Shown here piece after piece: positions 7,218-15,043 of a stretch of 33,517 bases of DNA (positions within the stretch are counted from its first letter, which is position 1; every line of letters begins with the position of its first letter). Position numbers and translations under genes: made by a program. The notes beneath the pieces are model-generated. The model saw nothing but the letters and a program-made list of their open reading frames with translations, was not told the DNA's origin and made no database searches. The DNA is taken from the NCBI GenBank assembly GCA_949297015.1, contig CASFRF010000004.1, positions 1-33,517 of the forward strand, given 5' to 3'. Source of the DNA: an uncultured bacterium. Lineage in GTDB: Bacteria; Verrucomicrobiota; Lentisphaeria; Victivallales; Victivallaceae.

Positions 7218-8357
7218 ATGGCACAGGATTACTATGAGACACTCGGCGTGAGCAAGACCGCCACCGCCGAGGAGATCAAAAAAGCGTATCGCAAACTGGC
7301 GGTCAAATACCATCCGGATAAAAACCCCGGCGACAAGTCCGCCGAGGAGAAATTCAAGGAGATCGCCCAGGCCTACGAGGTGCTCAGCGATCCGGACAAG
7401 CGCGCCAAGTACGATCAGTTCGGACACGCGGCCTTCACCTCCGGCGGCATGGGCGGCGCGGGCGGCGCCGGGGCCGGATTCCAGGATCCCTACGACATCT
7501 TCAGTCAGATGTTCGGCGGCGGCTTCGAGGACCTCTTCGGCGGCGGCCGCAGCCGCCGCAGCCGCTCCGGCGCGGTCGACGGCAACGATCTGCGCTACGA
7601 TCTGGAGATCGACTTCACCGACGCGATGTACGGCGCCGAAAAGAAGATCACCATCCCCAAAATGGCCACCTGCGACGGCTGCAACGGCTCCGGCGCGGAA
7701 CCGGGCAGCAGCACCAAGGTCTGCACCCAGTGCGGCGGCAGCGGGCAGATCTCCATTTCGCAGGGCTTTTTCGCGGTGCGGCAGCCCTGCCCCCGCTGTC
7801 ACGGCGCGGGCAAGATCATCGAAAAGCCGTGCCGCAAGTGTCACGGCAACGGTCAGGTGCGGATCAACAAGACGCTGCAGGTGCGGATCCCGCCCGGGGT
7901 GGACACCGGCTCGCGGCTGCGCATCGCCGGCGAAGGGGAACCCGGCGTCCGCGGCGGCCAGACCGGTGACCTCTATGTGGTCATCCACGTCCGGCCCAAT
8001 CCGGTGTTCCTGCGCGACGGCAACGATCTGGTCTGCGAAGTCCCGATTCCGTTCGCCACCGCCGTGCTGGGCGGCCTGGTGGAGGTCCCGACCATCTCCG
8101 GCAAGGCCAAAATGCGGATCCCCGAAGGCACCGCCAACGGCGCCCGGCTGCGGTTGCGCGGCAAGGGTGCGCCCGCACTGCGGGGCGGAGCCCGCGGCGA
8201 CCTCTATGTGGTCGCGGCGGTGGAAACCCCGACCGGACTCAACGCCGAACAGCAGGAGCTGCTGCGGAAATTCGACGCCTCGCTGGGCACCCGCAACCAG
8301 CCCCGCCGTCAGGAGTTTGAACGCCGCGCGGCCAACTTCCTGCGCGAGGACAGCTGA
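7218..8357 (+). CDS. dnaJ: chaperone protein DnaJ (type I Hsp40)
   Basis: A 379-residue canonical DnaJ. The J domain (residues 4-70) has the HPD motif at 32-34 that stimulates DnaK ATPase. A Gly/Phe-rich linker spans about 75-110. The zinc region has four repeats with Cys152/155, 169/172, 191/194 and 205/208. Two substrate-binding beta domains follow to about residue 340. All metal ligands are intact. GAAGGA lies 12 nt before the ATG. The TGA stop shares its last base with the smpB ATG (TGATG), so smpB is probably translationally coupled. Confidence 0.98.
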   Translation: MAQDYYETLGVSKTATAEEIKKAYRKLAVKYHPDKNPGDKSAEEKFKEIAQAYEVLSDPDKRAKYDQFGHAAFTSGGMGGAGGAGAGFQDPYDIFSQMFGGGFEDLFGGGRSRRSRSGAVDGNDLRYDLEIDFTDAMYGAEKKITIPKMATCDGCNGSGAEPGSSTKVCTQCGGSGQISISQGFFAVRQPCPRCHGAGKIIEKPCRKCHGNGQVRINKTLQVRIPPGVDTGSRLRIAGEGEPGVRGGQTGDLYVVIHVRPNPVFLRDGNDLVCEVPIPFATAVLGGLVEVPTISGKAKMRIPEGTANGARLRLRGKGAPALRGGARGDLYVVAAVETPTGLNAEQQELLRKFDASLGTRNQPRRQEFERRAANFLREDS

Positions 8358-8821
8358 TGGCGGCGCGGCGGACCGAATCCGATCCGGTTCTCGCCACCAA
8401 CCGCAAGGCGTTTCACGATTATCAGGTGATCGAGCGGTTGGAGGCGGGAATCCAGCTGGTCGGCACCGAGGTCAAGAGCTGTCGGGCCCGGGCGGTCCAG
8501 ATGGGCGAGGCCTACTGCCGGGTGCTCGACGGTCAGCTCTGGCTGTTCAATCTGCAGATCGCCCCCTACGCCCAGGGCAACCGCTTCAACCACCGGCCCA
8601 AGGGGATGCGGCGGCTGCTGCTGCACGCTGCCGAAATCCGCAAGCTGGCCCAGCTGGTCGGCGAAAAGGGCGGCACCATCATCCCGCTGAAGATGTACCT
8701 CAAAACCGGGCTGATCAAGCTGGAAATCGCCTACTGCCGGGGGAAAACCCACGGCGACAAGCGCGAATCGCTCCGCAAAAAGCAGGATCAGCTGGAGACC
8801 CGGCGCGCGCTGCGCCGATAA
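8357..8821 (+). CDS. smpB: SsrA-binding protein SmpB
   Basis: A 154-residue protein that carries tmRNA to stalled ribosomes in trans-translation. It shows the OB-fold core with GIQLVGTEVKSCR (31-43), the LFNLQIAPY segment, and GKTHGDKRE (129-137) leading into the basic C-terminal tail that enters the mRNA channel. Length is normal. It overlaps the dnaJ stop by one base and is followed 12 nt later by miaB. tmRNA itself is not in this window. Confidence 0.98.
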   Translation: MAARRTESDPVLATNRKAFHDYQVIERLEAGIQLVGTEVKSCRARAVQMGEAYCRVLDGQLWLFNLQIAPYAQGNRFNHRPKGMRRLLLHAAEIRKLAQLVGEKGGTIIPLKMYLKTGLIKLEIAYCRGKTHGDKRESLRKKQDQLETRRALRR

Positions 8822-8833
8822 ACGGGCCCGACC

Positions 8834-10183
8834 ATGAAAGTTTTCCTGAAAACCTACGGCTGCCAGATGAACGAACGCGACTCCGAGGCGCTGGCCGGCA
8901 TGCTGGTCCGCCGGGGTCACGAACTGGTGACGCGCGAAGAGGAGGCCGAGGTTCTGCTGTTCAACACCTGCAGCGTGCGGGATCAGGCCGAACGCAAGGC
9001 CGTCGGCAAAGTCGGCTTCATGAAAAAACTCAAGGCGGAGCGTCCGGAGCTGATCATCGGCATTCTGGGCTGCATGGCGCAGAACCGCGGCGCGGAGTTG
9101 CTGCGCGAACTGCCGCATCTGGATCTGGTGCTCGGCACCGGGCAGCTGCACCGGCTGCCGGAACTGGTCGAGGAGATCCGGCGGACCCGGGAGCGGCGCT
9201 GCGAGGTCGAACCCGGCTCCGAGGTGCTGACCGGCATGGGGGTGCACCAGCTGGCGCCGGGGACCTTTCGCGCCTCGATGGCGATCACCCGGGGCTGCAA
9301 CCGGTTCTGTTCCTACTGCATCGTGCCCTACGTCCGGGGGCGCGAACTCAGCCGCATGCCGGAGGATTGTCTGGCTGAGGCCCGGGAGCTGGCCGCGAAT
9401 GGAGTCCGGGAGCTGCTGCTCCTGGGGCAGAACGTGGCGGCCTACGGACTCGGCGGCGACGTCAATCCGCCGCCGCCGGGGTACTCGCCCTTCGCCGAGC
9501 TGCTGAGCCGGATCGCGGAAATTCCGGGCATTGAGCGCATCCGCTTCACCTCGCCCTACATCACCTATTTCAACGACAAGCTGATCGAGACCATTGCCGA
9601 AACGCCCAAAATCTGCCGGGCGCTCCATCTGCCGCTGCAATCGGGCTCCGACCGCATCCTGCGCGCGATGAACCGCCAGTACACCGCCGGACGCTATCGG
9701 GAGATCGTCGGACAGCTTCAAGCCCGGATGCCGGAGGCCACGTTCTCCACCGACGTCATCGTCGGTTTTCCCGGGGAGACCGCCGAGGACTTCGACGCCA
9801 CCCGCGAACTGATGAACGAAGTCGCCTTCGATCAGGCCTTCATCTTCAAATTCTCGCCGCGGCCGGGAACCCGCGCCGCCGAGCTGGCGGATTCGGTGCC
9901 GCAGGCGGTCAAGGAGGAGCGCAATCAGCTGCTGCTGGCCGATCTCGAACAGCGGGTCCGGCGCGCACTCGCAACCCTGGTCGGCACCACGCAGGAGGTG
10001 CTGGTCGAGGGGGTGAGCCCCCGCAACCCCGGTCGCTGGACCGGCCGGACCTCGACGGCCCGGGTGGTGCACTTCAATCCGGAACCGGGACTGACGCCCG
10101 GTCGGCTGCGGCAGGTCCGGATCACCCGGGCGGGCGCGGTCTCGCTGTTCGGCGAACTGCTGCCGGAACCTACCAGAAACTGA
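8834..10183 (+). CDS. miaB: tRNA-2-methylthio-N6-dimethylallyladenosine synthase MiaB
   Basis: A 449-residue radical-SAM methylthiotransferase that thiomethylates i6A37 of tRNAs reading UNN codons. The N-terminal domain holds the auxiliary cluster cysteines Cys10, Cys46 and Cys80; the radical-SAM motif is RGCNRFCSYC with Cys155, 159 and 162; a TRAM-like RNA-binding region ends the protein. KTYGCQMNERDSE at the N-terminus favours MiaB over RimO or MtaB. The ribosome-binding site is poor, in keeping with coupling to smpB. Its last 14 bases overlap the convergent SGNH-hydrolase gene, and no terminator separates them. Confidence 0.96.
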   Translation: MKVFLKTYGCQMNERDSEALAGMLVRRGHELVTREEEAEVLLFNTCSVRDQAERKAVGKVGFMKKLKAERPELIIGILGCMAQNRGAELLRELPHLDLVLGTGQLHRLPELVEEIRRTRERRCEVEPGSEVLTGMGVHQLAPGTFRASMAITRGCNRFCSYCIVPYVRGRELSRMPEDCLAEARELAANGVRELLLLGQNVAAYGLGGDVNPPPPGYSPFAELLSRIAEIPGIERIRFTSPYITYFNDKLIETIAETPKICRALHLPLQSGSDRILRAMNRQYTAGRYREIVGQLQARMPEATFSTDVIVGFPGETAEDFDATRELMNEVAFDQAFIFKFSPRPGTRAAELADSVPQAVKEERNQLLLADLEQRVRRALATLVGTTQEVLVEGVSPRNPGRWTGRTSTARVVHFNPEPGLTPGRLRQVRITRAGAVSLFGELLPEPTRN

Positions 10184-10904
10184 GCCGATCCTGATCGCGC
10201 AGAACGCGCTCCCACTCGAAGAAGAAGTGGGGATAGGCCGAAAACAGCGGCGCGATTTCGTGATAAAGCCGCCGGTGGCCCAGATGGTTGGGGTGCGCCG
10301 GGTTGCCCAGCAGTGCGCAGAGGTCGCCGCGGCAGCTCGACTCGGTGGAGCGCCGCCAGGATTCATAGTGATCGACCAGCAGCGTATGCTCCGCCGCCGC
10401 CACCTCGCGGGTGACCTGGACGAAGGCCCGGCGGTCGGCGATGGTCAATTCGCGACCGTTGCTGCGGACGAGTTCCTCCTCCGCACCGGTGTACATGTTG
10501 AGAATCGGCAGCTGCGTGCGCAACACGATCACCGTCTCGGGTCGTCGCGCCCGGATCCGGCGGATCGCCTCGACCGTCTCCGCCCGGAACTGTTCGGGGG
10601 TGGTGCTGCTGCTGTCGTTGGTGCCGAAGCCGAAGATCACGACCTCGGGGTCGAAACGCAGCACGTCGCGCTCCAGCCGGGCCAGCCCCTTGGCCATGGT
10701 GTCGCCGGATTTCCCGGCATTGATCACCAGCGCCCCCTCCGGAAACACCGAAAACAGCCCCATCGACAGCAAGCCGACCCAGTTGCAGTACCCGTAGGTC
10801 CAGTGCATCTGCTGGGTGTTCGAGTCGCCGAAGGCGACAATGGTCACCGCCTTTCCGGCCAGATGCGCGAAGGCCGGGGGCAGTTGTTTCGGCATGGTCT
10901 CCAT
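10170..10904 (-). CDS. SGNH/GDSL-type hydrolase
   Basis: A 244-residue single-domain SGNH hydrolase, probably an esterase acting on an acyl or acetyl group; no signal peptide, so cytoplasmic. Block I is FGDSNTQ (Ser28 nucleophile), block II has INAGKSGDT (Gly67), block III is GFGTND (Asn96), and block V is NPAHPNHLGH with catalytic His204. The usual block V Asp (DxxH) is Asn201 here, which is odd because that Asp orients the His. ATG 10904 has GGAGG upstream; the longer frame to 10958 lacks one. It follows the HdeD-like gene by 66 nt and shares that gene's promoter. Its end overlaps miaB. Confidence 0.87.
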   Translation of the reverse strand: METMPKQLPPAFAHLAGKAVTIVAFGDSNTQQMHWTYGYCNWVGLLSMGLFSVFPEGALVINAGKSGDTMAKGLARLERDVLRFDPEVVIFGFGTNDSSSTTPEQFRAETVEAIRRIRARRPETVIVLRTQLPILNMYTGAEEELVRSNGRELTIADRRAFVQVTREVAAAEHTLLVDHYESWRRSTESSCRGDLCALLGNPAHPNHLGHRRLYHEIAPLFSAYPHFFFEWERVLRDQDRLSFW

Positions 10905-10929
10905 GAATTTTCCTCCTCCTTCTTGCGCA

Positions 10930-10955
10930 CCGCTCCGCTCCGGCGGGCGGAGCGG
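10930..10955 (-). other. intercistronic stem-loop between HdeD-like and SGNH genes
   Basis: CCGCTCCG (10930-10937) pairs perfectly with CGGAGCGG (10948-10955) around a 10-nt loop. No T-run follows, so it is not a classical terminator; it may stabilise or attenuate the two-gene transcript. Confidence 0.5.
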
Positions 10956-10970
10956 CACCGGGGCAGCGCC

Positions 10971-11525
10971 CTAGTTCGCCTTCGGCGACCAGAACGCTTC
11001 GGCCAGCAGCACAATGGCGTAGCACAACAGCAGCACGCCCAGCAGCCAGAGAAGCGCGGAGAGCCCCGCCAGCGGCATGACGATGAAGACCACCCCGATG
11101 ATCAGCGCCAGCAGTCCGTTCAGCAGCAGCAGCCCCGGCACCACGGTCGCGCGCCGGAAAACCAGCGCCAGATCGCGGATTCCCGACATCACCTGCCAGC
11201 AGCCGATCAGCAGCACCCAGGCGAAGTCCATGGCCAGCGGATTGATGATACAGAGCACCCCCAGCACCAGCGTCAGCCCCGCGTAGAGCCAGGTCAGATT
11301 CCGGAAGCCGCCGGGCACTTTCGCCCCGCTGCGGAAGGCCCGGAGCGACTCCGCCACCAGCAGCACCCCGGCCACAATGGTCAATGACGCCATCACCAGC
11401 GCGGGACGGATCAACAACAACAATGCCAGCACCAGCAGCACTACACCGCGAAACACCATGCTGCGGCGCCCCGGCATTACCGGCACCACCTCCGGCCCGA
11501 CGTTTTCCTGTTCAGAACCCGCCAT
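10971..11525 (-). CDS. HdeD/DUF308 family membrane protein
   Basis: A 184-residue polytopic membrane protein with about six hydrophobic helices arranged as three hairpins, in the order and size of HdeD/DUF308 proteins (first helix after a 20-residue polar N-terminus; repeats such as YAGLTLVLGVLCIINPLA and LNGLLALIIGVVFIVMPLA). HdeD of E. coli is linked to acid resistance, but the biochemical role is unknown for most members. ATG 11525 has AAGGAG 6 nt upstream. It is the first gene behind its own promoter, with the SGNH hydrolase following. Confidence 0.85.
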   Translation of the reverse strand: MAGSEQENVGPEVVPVMPGRRSMVFRGVVLLVLALLLLIRPALVMASLTIVAGVLLVAESLRAFRSGAKVPGGFRNLTWLYAGLTLVLGVLCIINPLAMDFAWVLLIGCWQVMSGIRDLALVFRRATVVPGLLLLNGLLALIIGVVFIVMPLAGLSALLWLLGVLLLCYAIVLLAEAFWSPKAN

Positions 11526-11587
11526 CACTCACTCCTTCTCTTACGAATCACAGTTCAACTCCGGCAACTCCCTCTGCCGCCGCTCTT

Positions 11588-11616
11588 ACTATAAACCGAA
11601 GTTCCGGGCATTGCAA
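11588..11616 (-). promoter_or_regulatory. promoter of the HdeD-like/SGNH pair
   Basis: On the minus strand TTGCAA (11616-11611), 17 nt, TATAGT (11593-11588), start near 11581 and a leader of about 55 nt. It begins immediately after the stop of the upstream GT-C-like gene, so the pair can be expressed separately from the large upstream operon. Confidence 0.7.
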
Positions 11617-11617
11617 G

Positions 11618-13078
11618 TCAATCGATGATCACCAGCTTCAGGGTCTGGCGCAAATACCAGACCTGAAGCGCACCGAACACCAGCGCCACGATCACCACCC
11701 GCGTCAGCCAGCGGGAGGGGCGGAACCCGGCGCTCCCGCTCCAGAGCCAGGCTCCTCCCGCCAGCAGTACCGGCACATAGAGAATCAGCAGCCGCCCGAA
11801 CTCGCCGCGGGCGCTGCCGGAAAAGATCAGGAACAGCCACATCCCGCCCGCGCCCAGCAGCGCGTTCCGGGCCCGCCCCGAGGCGGTCAGCAGCGCCACC
11901 GCGCCGACCGTCACCAGCACCCCGCCGAAGAGCAGCGCATCGACGGCGTTCCAGCCCACCCAAGGCCAGTAGTCCAGTCCGCGCAGCGCGAAAAAGGCCC
12001 GGTGGTTCCGCCAGCAGACCAGCCAGGCCGGCAACAGCGGATACCCCGCCAGCTGGAATCCCGCCACGGCGACCAGTCCGCCGACCGCCAGTGCGGAGAG
12101 TTCCCGCCACCGTCCGGGCCGCGCCAGCAGCACCGCCCCGGCCAGCACCGCCGGAGCTCCGAACCCGAGACTGAGCGAGGTTCCCACCCCCAGCAGCAGC
12201 CCGCAGAGCGCCAGCAGCCACCACCGCCCGCGGTCGGAGCGGCGGGACAGAGCCAGCCCGAAGGCGGTCACCGCCGCCGCCGTCACCGGGAAATAGAAGG
12301 GATCGAAGTGGCCCGCAAACAACACCACGCCCCCGGCGCCCAGCGTCACCAGCAGAGCGCCGACCTCCGGTCGCCGCCGGGGCTGGGCCAGCAGCAGCGC
12401 CAGCAGCAGCGCCCGCCCGGCGCTGATTCCGAGCAGCGTCAGCGCCAGCAGATTCAAGGCCGCAACCCGGATCTCCGGGGAACTCGCCGAGGCGGGCAGC
12501 GCCTCCGCCGCCGCGAGCATTTCCAGTTCGGCGGCGGCCCCCGGGAACAACCGGTTGCCGAACGGCGGACACCAGCGGTAGATCAGCGCCGCCCACAGCA
12601 GATTGCCGGGCGGATGAACCTGCAGATGGTGCGGGTACTCCCCCTCGCCCACTTGGTACAGTTCCTCCCGGCAATAGGTGCGCAGAGAACCGTCAGCGCA
12701 ATGGCGCGCCGCCTGCGTCAAATAGCCGGTGGTGAAGGGGTCGAGAAAGCCCAGCGCGTTCTCCGCCGCCCCCGCCCGGCCCGAGAGCAGAATGCCGCAG
12801 TCGAACAGCAGCCCGCCGAGCAGCAGCCAGCCCGCACGTTGCCACTTCCGCCGCCGGAAACCGCGCCCGAGGGCGGCGACGAGCGCCAGCGCCGCCCCGC
12901 CCAGTATCAGCGCCGTCCCGACCGGATCCGGTTCCAGCCGGGGGAGCCGCCGCCAGCTCCAGAGCTCCGGTACCCCCAGCTCCATTCCGGACCCGACCAG
13001 CAGCATCAGCAAGGGCGGCAACCCCACCCCGGCCACCGCCGCGGTCCAGGCGCAGAGGCGTTGCGGACGCCGCCCCAT
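11618..13078 (-). CDS. polytopic membrane protein, GT-C glycosyltransferase-like
   Basis: A 486-residue protein with around ten or more hydrophobic helices. After the first helices, a non-hydrophobic loop holds FLDPFTTGYLTQAARH (Asp113) and EYPHHLQVHPPGNLL (HPPG at 155-158), the kind of acidic-then-HPP pattern seen in the first outer loop of lipid-sugar-using GT-C enzymes. Transfer of a sugar from a polyprenyl-phosphate donor at the outer face of the membrane is therefore a reasonable guess, not a proof. ATG 13078 lies 1 nt after the TGA of the esterase gene, so it is coupled; the longer frame to 13318 is shadow sequence of that gene. Confidence 0.65.
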   Translation of the reverse strand: MGRRPQRLCAWTAAVAGVGLPPLLMLLVGSGMELGVPELWSWRRLPRLEPDPVGTALILGGAALALVAALGRGFRRRKWQRAGWLLLGGLLFDCGILLSGRAGAAENALGFLDPFTTGYLTQAARHCADGSLRTYCREELYQVGEGEYPHHLQVHPPGNLLWAALIYRWCPPFGNRLFPGAAAELEMLAAAEALPASASSPEIRVAALNLLALTLLGISAGRALLLALLLAQPRRRPEVGALLVTLGAGGVVLFAGHFDPFYFPVTAAAVTAFGLALSRRSDRGRWWLLALCGLLLGVGTSLSLGFGAPAVLAGAVLLARPGRWRELSALAVGGLVAVAGFQLAGYPLLPAWLVCWRNHRAFFALRGLDYWPWVGWNAVDALLFGGVLVTVGAVALLTASGRARNALLGAGGMWLFLIFSGSARGEFGRLLILYVPVLLAGGAWLWSGSAGFRPSRWLTRVVIVALVFGALQVWYLRQTLKLVIID

Positions 13079-13079
13079 C

Positions 13080-14993
13080 TCAGGGCAGACGCTGCCGGAA
13101 CGGCACCATCGGCAATCCGGCGCGGTTGTAGCAGTTGGCCAGCGAGTTGTCGGCCCAGGCGTAGGAGGCGGCGACCGGCTCCGGCACCTCCTCGGACCAG
13201 AGCACAACGTCGGCCCCCTCGATCCGGGCGTGGGCCCAGTGATAGCGGCCATCCGCCCCGGCCACGGCAAAGCCGACCGGCGCGCCGCCCAGCGAATGCA
13301 GCCCCTCGGCGTAGTCAAAGGTCAGGCGCAGCGTTTTTTCCTCACGGACCAGCGACTTGAGCTGCGGACCGCGATATTCGACCTCTTTCCCGTAGTCGCG
13401 GGCCAGCGCCACTTTGGCCAGCCGTTCGCCGACCTCCCACTTGTGCTGCGGATGGATGTCCAGCTGATCCCCGCGGTCGATGGCCACCGCAAAACCGGTG
13501 TTGGGCAGCTCGTCGGCGATGGCCGCCTGCGTCCGCCGGATCTCGGCCCAGCCCGATCCCGAAGCCGGTTCGGGCTGATAACGGCCGAACCCGGCCAGCT
13601 GGACGCAGTAGAACGGGGCCTCCGGCGCCCGGAACAGCGCCCGCCAGTCCTCGATCATCGCCTTGAACTTCTCCAGATAGTTCCGATTGTTGCCGACGTT
13701 GCCGCAGCCCTGATACCAGATGAAGCCCTTGAGCGCAAAGGGGGCCAGCGCCCGGATCATGCCGTTGTAGCCGCTGCCGTACATCCAGCAGTCGGGCAGG
13801 ATCCGGACCTTGAATTTGCCCTTCGGCGTGGAGAGGTGGTACTTCCAGTCGCCGCTCAGGGCGATCCGGGAGGCGGGGTCGGCGTTTTCCCCGAGCAGCC
13901 AGAGGTCCTCGGGGCGGCCGGTGAAGCCGGCGTCGAGCTGCACCCGCAGCGTCAGCTGCAGTTTCCCGTCGCGCACCAGGGAGCCGGGAATCTCATAGCG
14001 CCGCTGACGCTGGTGATGCCCCACCGCCCCGATGAATACACCGTTGGCCCACAGCGTGTCGTGGTAACTGATGGGGCCGAGATTGACCAGAATCATCCCC
14101 TTGCTCCACGCCGCGGGCACTTCGACCGTGCGCCGCAGCCAGATCAGGCCGCCGCTGGCCGGATCGCCCCGCCAGAGACGCGGCAGCGTCACGCCGGGCC
14201 AGGCGGAGTCGTCGAATCCCGGTTCATGCCAGGCGCTGGTCTCGGCGTAGGCCGGATCTCCCTTGGCGAACTCGGCTTCGACCTTGCGCCCGAACTCCTC
14301 GCGCGGGCCGAGCCCGCCGCGCTCGTCGCGCAGCGCTTCGGGCTTGATCCAGGTGTCGATGTCGGTGTTGCCGATGCAGCTCTGAATCATGCCGATCGGC
14401 ACCCCGGTCGCCTGCTGAATCGCCCGGCCGAAGAAGTAGGCGATCGCCGAAAAGCCGCCAAAAGGGTTGACCTTGTTGTTCAACGACTCCGGCGTGCAGA
14501 CCTCCCAGCGCCCCGCCGCGCCGTCCCGCGGCTCCGGGCTGAAGCCGACCGGATTGAGATAGAGCCGCAGCCCCGGATGCGTCCCGACCTGATTCCACCA
14601 CTGATTGGTGGACATGATCCCGAGCTCCATGTTCGACTGGCCTCCCGCCAGCCAGACGTCGCCGACCACCACGTTGGTCAGCTCCCGGCGGAGCGCGCCG
14701 GCGCTCACCGTCAGCACCGCTCCCTCGGCGTTCACGGCCAGCGGCGCGAGCTCGACCTGCCAGCGTCCGTCGGGCGCGGCGGCCACCGCGCTCCGGCGCT
14801 GCCCGGCGAACTCCACGACCACCTCGGTCCCCGGCTCCGCCCAGCCCCAGATCGGCACCGGTTTGTCGCGCTGCAACACCATGTTGCTCGAAAACAATCC
14901 ATGCAGCAACGGCCGGTCGCCCGGCGTCCCCGCCAGCAGTGGCAGCGCCAGCGAGCCGGCCAGCAGCAGCCCCCAGATCTTCCCTCGTTTCAT
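13080..14993 (-). CDS. exported sialate O-acetylesterase-type (SGNH) enzyme
   Basis: A 637-residue esterase with a signal peptide (MKRGKIWGLLLAGSLALPLLAG). The mature part opens with LFSSNMVLQRDKPVPIWGWA and an Ig-like domain, then the SGNH block GGQSNME (Ser120), a jelly-roll insertion (about residues 285-400), ALKGFIWYQGCGN, and the catalytic Asp/His in LDIHPQHK near residue 510. This is the layout of SIAE-like 9-O-acetylesterases, which in free-living bacteria deacetylate many plant or algal polysaccharides, so sialic acid need not be the substrate. ATG 14993 has AAGGAG 7 nt upstream. It lies 50 nt after a hydrolase-like gene in the same operon. Confidence 0.9.
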   Translation of the reverse strand: MKRGKIWGLLLAGSLALPLLAGTPGDRPLLHGLFSSNMVLQRDKPVPIWGWAEPGTEVVVEFAGQRRSAVAAAPDGRWQVELAPLAVNAEGAVLTVSAGALRRELTNVVVGDVWLAGGQSNMELGIMSTNQWWNQVGTHPGLRLYLNPVGFSPEPRDGAAGRWEVCTPESLNNKVNPFGGFSAIAYFFGRAIQQATGVPIGMIQSCIGNTDIDTWIKPEALRDERGGLGPREEFGRKVEAEFAKGDPAYAETSAWHEPGFDDSAWPGVTLPRLWRGDPASGGLIWLRRTVEVPAAWSKGMILVNLGPISYHDTLWANGVFIGAVGHHQRQRRYEIPGSLVRDGKLQLTLRVQLDAGFTGRPEDLWLLGENADPASRIALSGDWKYHLSTPKGKFKVRILPDCWMYGSGYNGMIRALAPFALKGFIWYQGCGNVGNNRNYLEKFKAMIEDWRALFRAPEAPFYCVQLAGFGRYQPEPASGSGWAEIRRTQAAIADELPNTGFAVAIDRGDQLDIHPQHKWEVGERLAKVALARDYGKEVEYRGPQLKSLVREEKTLRLTFDYAEGLHSLGGAPVGFAVAGADGRYHWAHARIEGADVVLWSEEVPEPVAASYAWADNSLANCYNRAGLPMVPFRQRLP

Positions 14994-15043
14994 TCCCGAT
15001 CTCCTTTCCGAGTTTGGCTTGTCGTTTCGCCTCCATCCCGCCA

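Noticed and set aside
8309..10366. 685-codon minus-strand open frame across smpB and miaB
   Set aside because: Antisense shadow; smpB and miaB have all their catalytic and family motifs on the + strand.
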